The notes beneath the pieces were generated by a model that worked only from the letters and a program-made list of their open reading frames with translations, ran no database searches and was not told the origin of the DNA. From NCBI GenBank assembly GCA_008501585.1, contig QQUN01000021.1:1-64000 (forward strand): a stretch of 64,000 nt of DNA, given 5' to 3'. Position numbers and translations under genes: made by a program. This DNA comes from Pseudomonadota bacterium (GTDB taxonomy: Bacteria > Pseudomonadota > Gammaproteobacteria > Burkholderiales > Rhodocyclaceae). Shown one piece after another: positions 50,252 through 59,617 of this stretch (positions within the stretch are counted from its first letter, which is position 1; every line of letters starts with the position of its first letter).

Positions 50252-51103
50252 TCATTCACCAACGATCAGGCTTTGCCGGCCCCACCACTGGGCGTCGGCC
50301 GCGAGCCGGATCGGGGTCTGCACCGCAGCGGCCTCGACACACAGCATGCGCCGGAAGTCCCGGTCGGGCAGGTCGGCCAGGGCGGCGGCGCCGGTTTCCC
50401 ACGGGTTCCATACCACCACATCGCTGAAGTTTTCCTGCGCGATCTGCAGCGTGCGGCCGTTGTCGTCGAGCGTGAGCGGCCGGCGGACGTCGTGGTAGAT
50501 GCGATCCATGGGGTCGTCGACCCGCAGCATGGGCAGGGGGTCGGTCTTGCGGGCGCCGCCATCGCATTGGTCGGTATAGGTCAGCCCCTTGAGGCCGTGC
50601 AGCTCGGCCAGCTCGACCTCGCCGACGCGCAGATAGGTGTGCAGCGCGGCGGTGAATTCGAGCGCGTCGGCGCCGGTGTTGGTCACTTCCAGTTCCATGT
50701 CGAGCCGGGTGGCGCCGATGTTGATGGTCAGCTCCAGGGCGAACAGATAGGGCCACACGGCCAGCGTGCCGTCGTCGCTGTCGATGGCGAGGGTGAGCAT
50801 GACTTGCTTGTCGACTTCGCGCTGGTCGACGAGTCGCCACGGTCGGGTACGCACCAGTCCGTGCCGGGGTAGCGGCCCATGGGCGGCAAATTGCGGGAAG
50901 CACACCGGTACGCCGCCGCGGATCGCCGTCTTGCCGTCAAAGGCGGCCGCTTCGCTCAGATACAGCCAGGGGCGGCCGCCGGCGGGCTGCCAGTGCAGCA
51001 CCTGCGCACCAAACAGGCTGATGGTGGCCTCGGCGCCATCGGCGGTGCGGACCTGAATGACCGGCTGGTCGTTCTGCGTGATGGTCGAGATGTTGGATTT
51101 CAT
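50252..51103 (-). CDS. D-hexose-6-phosphate mutarotase (aldose 1-epimerase-like)
   Basis: 283-residue galactose-mutarotase-fold protein of the YeaD type, which interconverts anomers of glucose-6-phosphate. RGGVPVCFPQFAAHGPLPRHG with the conserved His, and the AALHTYLRVGEV and WNPWE segments. ATG at 51103 chosen; the next gene on the same strand ends 7 nt upstream. Confidence 0.93.
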   Translation of the reverse strand: MKSNISTITQNDQPVIQVRTADGAEATISLFGAQVLHWQPAGGRPWLYLSEAAAFDGKTAIRGGVPVCFPQFAAHGPLPRHGLVRTRPWRLVDQREVDKQVMLTLAIDSDDGTLAVWPYLFALELTINIGATRLDMELEVTNTGADALEFTAALHTYLRVGEVELAELHGLKGLTYTDQCDGGARKTDPLPMLRVDDPMDRIYHDVRRPLTLDDNGRTLQIAQENFSDVVVWNPWETGAAALADLPDRDFRRMLCVEAAAVQTPIRLAADAQWWGRQSLIVGE

Positions 51104-51110
51104 GGGTTTT

Positions 51111-51704
51111 TCAACGTGAGGCGGCAAGACGATCGGGGTGTTGCGGGCAGCCGAGCAGGTGGTCGTTCACCAGCCCGGTGGCCTGGGCGAAGGCGTAGCA
51201 GATGGTGGAGCCGACAAATTTGAAGCCATGGCGCTTGAGCTCGCGGCTGAGGGTGTCGGACAACGCGGTCTTGCCCGGCACCTCGGCCAGGGTGCGCCAT
51301 CGGTTGATCTGCGGTTCACCGTCGACAAACTGCCACAGCCAGCGGTCGAAGCTGCCTTCGCGCGCTTGCAGCTCGAGCACGGCGCGGGCGTTGCCGATGG
51401 TTGCGCGGATCTTGCCCGCGTGGCGGACGATGCCGGGGTCGGCCACGAGGCGGGCGACGTCGGCATCGGTGTAGCGGGCGACGCGTTCAATGTCGAAGCC
51501 ATCGAAGGCGCGGCGATAGCCCTCGCGCTTTTGCAGGATGGTCCACCATGACAGCCCGGCCTGGGCGCCTTCGAGCGTCAGCATCTCGAACAGCATCCGG
51601 TCGTCATGCTGCGGGACGCCCCATTCCTCGTCGTGGTAGGCCACATAGAGGGGCTCGCTGCCGCACCAGGGGCAGCGGTCGGCGGGGTCGGGCACGGTGG
51701 GCAT
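51111..51704 (-). CDS. tag: DNA-3-methyladenine glycosylase I
   Basis: Base-excision enzyme removing 3-methyladenine. 197 residues. Starts MPTVPDPADRCPWCG with the first zinc Cys, then YHDEEWGVP with a zinc His; the C-terminal His/Cys of the zinc snap are in VNDHLLGCPQH. AGLSWWTILQKREGYR is diagnostic. Start at ATG 51704. Confidence 0.96.
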   Translation of the reverse strand: MPTVPDPADRCPWCGSEPLYVAYHDEEWGVPQHDDRMLFEMLTLEGAQAGLSWWTILQKREGYRRAFDGFDIERVARYTDADVARLVADPGIVRHAGKIRATIGNARAVLELQAREGSFDRWLWQFVDGEPQINRWRTLAEVPGKTALSDTLSRELKRHGFKFVGSTICYAFAQATGLVNDHLLGCPQHPDRLAASR

Positions 51705-51752
51705 GATGTCGCCTCCGGTTGAGGGAGGCGACATTGTAGCCGTGTTGCGCGC

Positions 51753-54446
51753 TCAGTCCTGTAGCGGGAGGACGCCGAGCTTGACGGTGCTGTCTTCCGG
51801 GTCGCTCGACAGCACGAAGCCGAGGCTCTGCACGAAGCGCAGCATGCGGTCGTTGTTGGCGAGGAAGACGCCGTTCATGTACACCAGGCCGCGGTTGCGC
51901 GCGGTTTCGATGAGCACGCCCATCAGGCGGCGCGCCAGGCCGCGGTGCTGCCAGTCGTCGGCCACCACGATGGCGAACTCGCAGGATTCGCCATCGGGGT
52001 TGACCGCGTAGCGGCAGACGCCGATCTCGGTCTCCTGACCTTCCTCGGCAACCGTGGCGACAAAGGCCATTTCGCGGTCGTAGTCGATCTGGGTGAGTCG
52101 CACCACCATCGCCGGCGGCAGCTCGCGCATGGTGTTCATGAAGCGGAAGTACTTGGTCTCGGCCGACAGCTTGCGTACGAAATTGACTTCGAGGTCGGCG
52201 TCTTCCGGCTTGATGGCGCGGATGGTGACATCGGTACCGTCGGGCAGCGTCCAGTGCGTGGTCAGGTGCTGCGGGTAGGGGTGGATCGCCATGTGGTCGT
52301 AGCGATCCGCTGTGGGCGAGACGTTGTCGGCCACGATGCGGGCATCGACCGCCACCGCGCCGTTCTCGTCGACGATCAGCGGGTTGATGTCCAGCTCTTT
52401 GAGCCAGGGCAGCTCGCACACCATCTCGGAGACGCGCAGCAGCACCATCTCCAGCGCCTCCATGTTGATCGGCGGCATGTTGCGGAACTCGTCCAGGTAG
52501 GACGACACGCGGGTCGAGCGGATCAGGTCGCGGGCGAGGTAGGAGTTGAGCGGGGGCAGGGCGATGGCGCGGTCTTTCTGTACCTCCACGCGCGTGCCGC
52601 CTTCACCGAAGGTGATGATCGGGCCGAACACCGGGTCGCGCCGTACGCCGACCATCAGCTCGCGGCCGTTGCGCTTGATCACCATGGGCTCGATGGCAAT
52701 GCCGTTGATGGCCGCGTTCGGGTGGGTGCGCCGCACGCCTTCGAGGATTTCCTGGTAAGCGGTGCGCACCGCGGCCAGGCTGGTGAGGTTGAGGCGTACG
52801 CCGCCCACGTCGGACTTGTGGGTGATGTCGAGCGAATCGATCTTCATCACCACCGGCAGGCCGATCTCCTCGGCCAGCACCATGGCCTCGGTGGCCGAGC
52901 GGGCGACCACGGTCTGGGCGATGGGAATGCGGAAGGCGGCCAGGATGGCCTTGGATTCCATCTCGTTGAGCACCTTGCGGCGTTCGTTGAGCGCGGTTTC
53001 GATGACCAGGCGGGCGCTTTCGATCGACGGCGGGTTGTTCTCCGACAAGGAGGCCGGCGTCTGCGCCAGGAGCTTCTGGTTCCGGTAGTAGGCCGAGATA
53101 TGGCTGAACAGCTCGACCGCCGGTTCGGGGGTGCGGAAGGTCGGAATGCCGGCACCTTCAAACAGCTTGCGTGCTTCGCCGACCTGCTCCTCGCCCATGA
53201 AACAGGTCACCACCGGCTTGTCGGCGCTGCGCTCTTCTTCGATCAGCGCCTTGGCCACTTCGACCGGGCGGGTCATGGCCTGCGGGGTGAGCATGACCAG
53301 CACGCCATCGACGTTCGGCCCCTCGAGCACCGCCTTGATGGCACCGCGGTAGCGGTCGACATCGGCGTCACCGAGGATGTCGATCGGGTTGCCATGTGAC
53401 CAGGTGGCCGGCAGGCAGGCGTTGAGCTTGGCCATGGTCTGCTCGGACAGCTGGGCCAGCGGGATGCCCAGGTCGAGCGCGCGGTCGGCGGCCATCACGC
53501 CCGGTCCGCCGCCGTTGGTGATGATGGCCAGGCGGTTGCCGCGGGGTCGGAAGTGCGAGAACAGCGCGTTGGCCGAGGCGAACAGCTGGCCCATGTTGTA
53601 GAGGCGGATGACGCCAGCGCGGCGGATGGCGGCATCGAAGACCGCGTCGTCGCCGACCAGCGCGCCGGTGTGGCTGAGCACCGCCTTGGAGGCCTCGGGA
53701 TGGCGGCCGACCTTGATCAGCAGCACCGGCTTGACCCGCGCCGCACCGCGCAGGGCGCTCATGAAGCGGCGCGCATCGCGCAGGCCTTCCACGTACAGGA
53801 AGATGCTCTCGGTGCGCGGGTCGGAGATCATGTACTCGAGCGCTTCGCCGAAATCGACATCGCGCGAGGAACCGAGCGACACCACGGCCGAGAAGCCGAC
53901 GTTGTTCGGCCGGGCCCAGTCGAGAATGGCGGTGCACAGCGCGCCCGACTGCGAGATCAGGCCGATCGAGCCGGGCAGGGCGCGGCCGTGGGCGAAGGTG
54001 GCATTGAGACCGAGGTCGGGCCGCATGATGCCCAGGCAGTTCGGCCCGAGCAGGCGGATCTTGTGGCGCCGGGCGGTGTCCATGACCGAGCGCTCGAGCG
54101 CCGCGCCGCGTGGCCCGGTTTCCGAAAAACCGGCCGACAGCACGATGGCGGCCTTGACGCCGGCGCGGCCGCAGCCGTCGATGATGGCGGGCACTTTCTG
54201 CGCCGCGGTGGCGATGACCACGAGGTCAAGCCGGTGCGGCACGTCTTCGACGCTCTTGTAGCACTTCACCCCATGCACCTTGTCGTGTTTGGGGTTGATG
54301 GCGAAGATCTTGCCCTTGAAGCCGGCGTCGAGCATGTTGCGGATCAGCACACCGCCGATCGCGGTTTCACGCTCGCTGGCGCCGATCACGCCAACGGATT
54401 TGGGCTCGAAGAGCGGTGTGAGATAGTGCTTTTCTTTCATGGTCAT
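51753..54446 (-). CDS. Acyl-CoA synthetase (NDP-forming)/GNAT acetyltransferase fusion
   Basis: 897 residues with an N-terminal CoA-binding domain (VGVIGASERETAIGG), succinyl-CoA-ligase-like domain, an ATP-grasp region (about 490-700), and a C-terminal GNAT domain (about 730-890, with DDWQHRGLARRLMG). This is the architecture of protein lysine acetyltransferases Pat/PatZ (YfiQ). Unlike what is described for Salmonella Pat, the phospho-acceptor His of the ligase domain seems kept (SHTGAL, His259). A function as acetyltransferase, ligase or both cannot be decided from sequence. Two near ATG starts (54446, 54440). Confidence 0.9.
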   Translation of the reverse strand: MTMKEKHYLTPLFEPKSVGVIGASERETAIGGVLIRNMLDAGFKGKIFAINPKHDKVHGVKCYKSVEDVPHRLDLVVIATAAQKVPAIIDGCGRAGVKAAIVLSAGFSETGPRGAALERSVMDTARRHKIRLLGPNCLGIMRPDLGLNATFAHGRALPGSIGLISQSGALCTAILDWARPNNVGFSAVVSLGSSRDVDFGEALEYMISDPRTESIFLYVEGLRDARRFMSALRGAARVKPVLLIKVGRHPEASKAVLSHTGALVGDDAVFDAAIRRAGVIRLYNMGQLFASANALFSHFRPRGNRLAIITNGGGPGVMAADRALDLGIPLAQLSEQTMAKLNACLPATWSHGNPIDILGDADVDRYRGAIKAVLEGPNVDGVLVMLTPQAMTRPVEVAKALIEEERSADKPVVTCFMGEEQVGEARKLFEGAGIPTFRTPEPAVELFSHISAYYRNQKLLAQTPASLSENNPPSIESARLVIETALNERRKVLNEMESKAILAAFRIPIAQTVVARSATEAMVLAEEIGLPVVMKIDSLDITHKSDVGGVRLNLTSLAAVRTAYQEILEGVRRTHPNAAINGIAIEPMVIKRNGRELMVGVRRDPVFGPIITFGEGGTRVEVQKDRAIALPPLNSYLARDLIRSTRVSSYLDEFRNMPPINMEALEMVLLRVSEMVCELPWLKELDINPLIVDENGAVAVDARIVADNVSPTADRYDHMAIHPYPQHLTTHWTLPDGTDVTIRAIKPEDADLEVNFVRKLSAETKYFRFMNTMRELPPAMVVRLTQIDYDREMAFVATVAEEGQETEIGVCRYAVNPDGESCEFAIVVADDWQHRGLARRLMGVLIETARNRGLVYMNGVFLANNDRMLRFVQSLGFVLSSDPEDSTVKLGVLPLQD

Positions 54447-54660
54447 GGTCCGTACTCAAAGGCGGTCGGCGTCAATGTCGGCAGAGGCGGGGGCGGCTGC
54501 CATCGCGCGTCACGCTGAGAACATAGTGCAGTGCAGCAAAGCGCATTCTGACACAGATCAGTTTTACTACGGCGCAGTTTGCAGATTGTTTGAGGAATGC
54601 GGGGCAGCGGGGTGGTATTGGCGCAACGGTGGTGCGCGATTTGCGCGCCGGGCCGTCTCT

Positions 54661-54815
54661 GAACTTGTGAATAAATCGACTGCGCGTGCCGAATGCTGCG
54701 TTGCTCACTCGCTCACGCCTCGCCTATCCATTTGATATGTCTCGTCGTTCGCTCGCGTAGTTGCCAAATGCGGCCTTGCACTCGACCCTGCTCGCTACGA
54801 TTTCTTCACAAGTTC
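54661..54815. mobile_element. MITE-like element, about 155 bp, with terminal inverted repeats
   Basis: The ends GAACTTGTGAATAAATCG (54661-54678) and its inverse at 54798-54815 match at 17 of 18 positions. The interior shows the repeated CGCTCGC-type and TTGC motifs and carries no gene. The right end directly abuts the stop codon of the histidine kinase gene (54816-54818). No target-site duplication is obvious. The whole gap 54447-54815 is otherwise the upstream region of the acyl-CoA synthetase gene. Confidence 0.7.
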
Positions 54816-57749
54816 TCAATGGCCAATCGAAAAGCAGAAGCGGGCGCCTTCGCCGGGTGCGGATTCGGCACGGATCTGCCCGCCATGGCGCTGGATGATG
54901 CGCGCCACCGTTGCCAGGCCGATGCCTGAGCCGGCGTATTCGGCGCCCACATGCAGCCGGTTGAACGGCTGGAACAGTTTGTCGGCATAGGCCATGTCGA
55001 AGCCGATGCCGTTGTCGGCCACACAGAACATTACCTCGTCGTTTTCGCGGATCGCGTAGAACGCCACATGGGTTTGCGCACGTTCGGCACTGAATTTCCA
55101 GGCGTTGCGCAGCAGGTTATCGAGCACCACGCGCATCAGCGCGCGGTCGGCATGGGCTGTCAGGCCGGGCGTGATGTCGGTGACGACGACGCGTTCCGGC
55201 GCTTCGTGCTGCAGATCGGTGAGCAAGTCGTCGACGATCCGGCTCAGGTCGATATTCTCCCGCCGCAAGGTCATGCGGGTCAGCCGGGCGAGTTCGATCA
55301 GGTCGTCGATGAGGTGGGCCATGCGCAAGGTGGCGGCGCGGATGCGGTCGAGATAGGCGCGGCTGGCCGGGTCGAGCCGGTCGGAGAGGTCTTCCTGGAG
55401 GATGCTGGAGAACCCTTCGATGGCGCGCAAGGGCGCGCGCAGATCGTGCGATACCGAGTAGGAGAAGGCCTCCAGTTCGCGGTTGGAGGCCTCGAGCTCG
55501 GCGGTGCGGGCGCGTACCCGGGCTTCGAGTTCCTTGTTGACGTTCTTGAGTGTCAGCTCGGCGACCTTGCGGGTGGTGATGTCGTCGAGCGAGCCCATGA
55601 TGCCGGCGGCGCCGCCACTCATGCGCCGTGCGTGCGCTTCGAGCCAGCGGACTTCCCCCTCGGTGGTGCGGATGCGCAGCTCTTTGACCTCGTCCTGGTC
55701 GCTGCCGGCGTTGAGCTGTTCGAACAGCGCGCGGGCGCGGGCGCGGTCGTCCGGGTGCAGGAAGCTGGTCAGCGCCTGCCCCAGGCTGGTGTCGACCGGA
55801 TAGCCGGAAATCTGTGTCCATGCCGGGTTGAGGAAGGTGAAGACACCGTCGAGGTCGGTCTGGAAGATGATCTCGTTCACCGACTCGACCACCTCCTGGT
55901 AGCGGGTGCGGCTCTCCTGCAGCGCACGCTCGGCCAGCACGCGGTCGGAGATGTCGCGGATCACCCGCAGGGTGGCCGGGCCGCCGTCGAAGTCGATGAC
56001 GACACCGGTCGACTCCACGTCCACGGCCCGCCCGCCGAGTCCGGCGAAGCGGTATTGCGCCCGGGGCAGCACCTGGCCGGCAGACAGCCGCTTTGCCGAC
56101 GTGCTGGCCGGGCGGCTGGGGAAAAACCGGCTCAAGGGGGTGTCGAGCACCTCGCTTGGCGACGGGGTGTCGAAAATCCGGATCGCTGCAGCGTTGGCAA
56201 ACAGAATCCGGTCGTCTCGATGCACGATGATGCCGTCCGGCGACACATCGACGAGCCGCCGGTAGCGGCTTTCGGCAGCGCGCCGCTCGCGCTGGGCGAC
56301 GATGCGCGCGGTGATGTCCTCGACGATGGTGATGAAACCCTTGAGCGCATGATGCTCGTCGCGTAGCGCGCGGACGGTGATGTTGGCCCAGACGGTGTGG
56401 CCGTCCTTGTGGATGTAGCGTTTTTCGCGCTGGTGTGAGGAGAGGTTGCTGGTCAGGAAGGTCTGGTAGGCGCGGTCGTCGGCGGCCTGGTCGTCCGGGT
56501 GGGTAAAGGTGCGGAAGTCGCGTCCGAGCAGTTGCCCCTTCGGGTAGCCCAGCATGTGGGCAAAGGCGGCGTTGACCCCTTGCCTGCGCCCGCGCGCATC
56601 CAGGGTGATGATGCCGACCGGCGCATGCTCGAATGTATTGCGATAGCGCACCTCGCTGTCCGCCAGGGCCAGCTGGGTGCCGCGTTCGACGGTGATGTCG
56701 CGTGCCACGCCGCGGTAGCCGGAAAAGCGCCCCGCGTCGTCGTAGATCGGCCGTCCGCTGACGCTGAACCAGGAGGTGCTGCCGTCCTGCATGGTCCGCG
56801 CATAGACGAAATCGGTGAAGGCCTCGTGCGACTCGCAGGTGCGCACATGGTCCCGCCATTCTGGCTCCGCACCGCTGGCCCCGGCGAGTTCCCAGCGGGT
56901 CTTGCCGACGACGTTTTCCAGTTCGATGGCAACCGTATTGCGGGGGCTGGTGACCAGTTGTGTGAAACGGAACTGCGCATCCTGCTCCCAGAACCAGTCG
57001 AACGAGCCTTCGACCAGCGTGCGGAAGCGCTCTTCGCTGGCGCGCAGTTCCTGCTCGGCCACGATGCGCAGGGTGAGATCGCGGCCAACGCCGCGATAGC
57101 CCCGGAACATGCCCTGGCTGAACTGGGGGCGGCCGACGAACTCGAGATGGCGAATCCGGCCGGACAAATCGTGGCGCGACAACAGCAGGGTGAACGGTTC
57201 GTGGCGCTCGAGGCGTTGCCGGTGGTCAGACCAGCGCCCGGCGTCCATATTGAGGCTCGGCATGGTCCACAGGTGCTGGCCGAGGAATTCGCCGCTGTCC
57301 ATGTTGGCCATGCTGCGCATGCCTTCGCTCATCAGCGTGAAGCGGTGCTCGGTGTCGGTTTCCCACAGCCAGTCGCTGGACAGCTCGACGAAGTCCATCA
57401 GACGCCGCTGGTTGAACTCGGTGACCGCGGTTGCCCGACGGGCAAAATCGACGGCGAAGCGATAGCTGCGGATGGCGCGAAAGGCCATGACCAGCCCCGC
57501 CACCAAGGCCGCCGCCAGCGCCAGCGCACCCAGCCAGCCCGTGGCGTCGGCCAACGCAGGGGGGGGCGCGCTCGCCGCGGCCGGTGCCGCGTTGCTGGTC
57601 GAATCGGCCGAGCGCGCCATCCACCACTGGCCGGTCAGCACCACCAGCGCCACCAGCGCCAGCGCCGCCAGCGCGATGGAGCGCTGCAGCAGCCGCCGGG
57701 TGGCGGATGCCGGATGGTCGGGCGTGGTGTGGCGGTCGTGTGGTTCCAT
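54816..57749 (-). CDS. Multi-PAS sensor histidine kinase
   Basis: 977-residue membrane histidine kinase. Two membrane helices (about 24-43 and 71-91) enclose a short Ala/Pro-rich periplasmic loop. Five PAS/PAC units follow at about 118-228, 240-355, 366-482, 493-604 and 615-730. The HisKA phospho-acceptor is His768 (FSYSVSHDLRAPLRA). HATPase motifs N box NLLRNAWKFS, DNGIGFDMA and GSGIGLATVARI are complete. It is followed directly by the MITE-like element. No response regulator gene lies within the window, so it is an orphan kinase; ligand unknown. Confidence 0.94.
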   Translation of the reverse strand: MEPHDRHTTPDHPASATRRLLQRSIALAALALVALVVLTGQWWMARSADSTSNAAPAAASAPPPALADATGWLGALALAAALVAGLVMAFRAIRSYRFAVDFARRATAVTEFNQRRLMDFVELSSDWLWETDTEHRFTLMSEGMRSMANMDSGEFLGQHLWTMPSLNMDAGRWSDHRQRLERHEPFTLLLSRHDLSGRIRHLEFVGRPQFSQGMFRGYRGVGRDLTLRIVAEQELRASEERFRTLVEGSFDWFWEQDAQFRFTQLVTSPRNTVAIELENVVGKTRWELAGASGAEPEWRDHVRTCESHEAFTDFVYARTMQDGSTSWFSVSGRPIYDDAGRFSGYRGVARDITVERGTQLALADSEVRYRNTFEHAPVGIITLDARGRRQGVNAAFAHMLGYPKGQLLGRDFRTFTHPDDQAADDRAYQTFLTSNLSSHQREKRYIHKDGHTVWANITVRALRDEHHALKGFITIVEDITARIVAQRERRAAESRYRRLVDVSPDGIIVHRDDRILFANAAAIRIFDTPSPSEVLDTPLSRFFPSRPASTSAKRLSAGQVLPRAQYRFAGLGGRAVDVESTGVVIDFDGGPATLRVIRDISDRVLAERALQESRTRYQEVVESVNEIIFQTDLDGVFTFLNPAWTQISGYPVDTSLGQALTSFLHPDDRARARALFEQLNAGSDQDEVKELRIRTTEGEVRWLEAHARRMSGGAAGIMGSLDDITTRKVAELTLKNVNKELEARVRARTAELEASNRELEAFSYSVSHDLRAPLRAIEGFSSILQEDLSDRLDPASRAYLDRIRAATLRMAHLIDDLIELARLTRMTLRRENIDLSRIVDDLLTDLQHEAPERVVVTDITPGLTAHADRALMRVVLDNLLRNAWKFSAERAQTHVAFYAIRENDEVMFCVADNGIGFDMAYADKLFQPFNRLHVGAEYAGSGIGLATVARIIQRHGGQIRAESAPGEGARFCFSIGH

Positions 57750-57946
57750 GTCGGGAGTGGCCCGGCGGTGGTTTCATGGGGTAATAAGGCATGATACGCG
57801 CTTGTGCCAGCCTGCCGCGCGATGGCGGGTGGATGCGGCCCCGGGCTGTGGCGCAGGTAGAATCGGGCAGCTCGGCCGCTACGCCAGGCATGCCCAGCCG
57901 GCACGACGGTGTCGGCACCCTATGATCGCTGTCACGGAGCTGTCCC

Positions 57947-58513
57947 ATGAGCCCATCGCTTGCGCACGACATCGCGGCACCCTCGCCCTGGGTGCTGCGC
58001 TTTGCGAGCTTGTTGCCTCCGGGGGCCGAGGTTCTTGACCTGGCCAGCGGGCGCGGCCGCCATGCGCGTTACTTGGCGGCGGCCGGCTGCCGGGTGGTGG
58101 CGGCCGATCGCAACGCGGAAGCCATTGCGTCCTTGACCGGCGTGGCGGGGGTTGCCGGCTGCGTGCTTGATCTGGAGTCGGGCGCGCCATGGCCGTGGGC
58201 CGCTGGCAGCTTCGACGCCGTGGTGGTCACCAATTACCTGCACCGGCCGGCTTTTGCGCGCCTGTGTGACCTGCTGCGCCCCGGCGGCGTACTGATCTAC
58301 GAGACCTTCATGCAGGGAAATGCCGCGTTCGGCAAACCCAGCAATCCGGACTTCTTGCTGGCGCCGGGTGAACTGTTGGTGCGCACGGCCGATGGTTTTA
58401 CCGTGATCGCCTTTGAACAAGGCGAAGTGGCACGACCTGCGCCGGCCATGATCCAGCGCATTTGCGCACGCAAGGGCGAGACGGCGGGGCGCTTGCCCGA
58501 GCCGTCAGCCTGA
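57947..58513 (+). CDS. Class I SAM-dependent methyltransferase
   Basis: 188 residues. Motif I is EVLDLASGRGRHARYL, with the acidic residue in VVAADRN and a motif IV-like AVVVTNYLHRP. A TehB-like small-molecule methyltransferase or rRNA-type function is possible; no substrate can be inferred. ATG at 57947. The stop overlaps that of mnmH by 9 nt in convergent orientation. Confidence 0.88.
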   Translation: MSPSLAHDIAAPSPWVLRFASLLPPGAEVLDLASGRGRHARYLAAAGCRVVAADRNAEAIASLTGVAGVAGCVLDLESGAPWPWAAGSFDAVVVTNYLHRPAFARLCDLLRPGGVLIYETFMQGNAAFGKPSNPDFLLAPGELLVRTADGFTVIAFEQGEVARPAPAMIQRICARKGETAGRLPEPSA

Positions 58514-59572
58514 CACGGCGGCCAGCGGCCGGCTGGCGAGGATCGCCTGAACGATGGCGCGGATGCCGGCAGGTGACAGATCGTCCGCCGGAATGCGTGT
58601 CGCTTCGCCAAAGCGGACATAGTTGCCGTTCTGTGAGCGTTTGTAGAGCGGATCGTAGTGCTGGTCGATCAGCTCGGTGAACAACGCCGGCAGATCGTGC
58701 GCGGCGGCATAGGCCTGCCAGCGCTGCAGCGTTTCGTTGGATACGATGCGGCTCAGGCAACCGAGCTTGAACTGCAGGTCGGCCACATCGTCGCCGAGGT
58801 AGGCATAGTCGCGCAGGAGGAAGTCGATGCGTGCCTCGCGGGTGGCGTCGATGGCGATGCAGGGCGCTGCACGCATGGCTTCGATCAGTGCCGTGGGTAC
58901 ATGGACACGGCCGATCTTGCGGCTTTCGGCCTCGACATAGACCGGACGCGCCGGATTGAACCGGCTCAGGGCCGTGTGAATGGCGGTTTCGAAGTGCTTT
59001 TGCGTCGGTTGCGCGATACCGGGCAGGGCGCCGAGAACCGAGCCCTTGTGCGATGCCAGCCCCTCGAGGTCGAGCATCTGCGCGCCGGCGGCGGCCAGCG
59101 CCTCGAGAATGCGCGTCTTGGCGCTGCCGGTCGGGCCGCAGATGATGCGGAAGTCGAGCGCGGCCGGCTGGGTGTCGAGCGCCTCGATGACGAGGCGGCG
59201 GAAGTTCTTGTAGCCGCCTTCGAGCTGGCAGGCGTCCCAGCCGATCATGCGCAGCCAGGTCACGAACGCGCCGCTGCGCTGGCCGCCGCGCCAGCAATAC
59301 ACCAGCGGGCGCCAGTGCTTGGGTTTGTCCTGGAAATGGGTGTGCAGGTGGCGGGCCAGATTCTCGGCCACCAGGGCGCCACCGATGCGCCGGGCTTCAA
59401 AGGGCGAGACCTGTTTGTAGATCGTGCCGACGCGGGCGCGTTGCGCATCGTCCAGTACGGGCATGTTCACCGCGCCGGGAATATGGTCGTCCGCAAACTC
59501 CGCCGGCGAGCGCACATCGATGATCTCGTCAAACTCGGAAAGCTGTGCTACGGTCGCGCTGCCTTTTTTCAT
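58505..59572 (-). CDS. mnmH: tRNA 2-selenouridine synthase
   Basis: Converts 2-thiouridine to 2-selenouridine at the wobble base of tRNA-Lys, -Glu and -Gln, using selenophosphate made by SelD. 355 residues: rhodanese domain with active Cys in YCWRGGQRS, then a P-loop domain (CGPTGSAKT). The ATG at 59572 has AGGA 5 nt upstream; an earlier in-frame start at 59578 or 59650 is less likely. Divergent from selD with a 45-bp gap. Confidence 0.96.
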   Translation of the reverse strand: MKKGSATVAQLSEFDEIIDVRSPAEFADDHIPGAVNMPVLDDAQRARVGTIYKQVSPFEARRIGGALVAENLARHLHTHFQDKPKHWRPLVYCWRGGQRSGAFVTWLRMIGWDACQLEGGYKNFRRLVIEALDTQPAALDFRIICGPTGSAKTRILEALAAAGAQMLDLEGLASHKGSVLGALPGIAQPTQKHFETAIHTALSRFNPARPVYVEAESRKIGRVHVPTALIEAMRAAPCIAIDATREARIDFLLRDYAYLGDDVADLQFKLGCLSRIVSNETLQRWQAYAAAHDLPALFTELIDQHYDPLYKRSQNGNYVRFGEATRIPADDLSPAGIRAIVQAILASRPLAAVSG

Positions 59573-59617
59573 CACCATCCTGTGCTGGCGCCGTTCGCGC
59601 GCCTCTGTGTGCTCATC

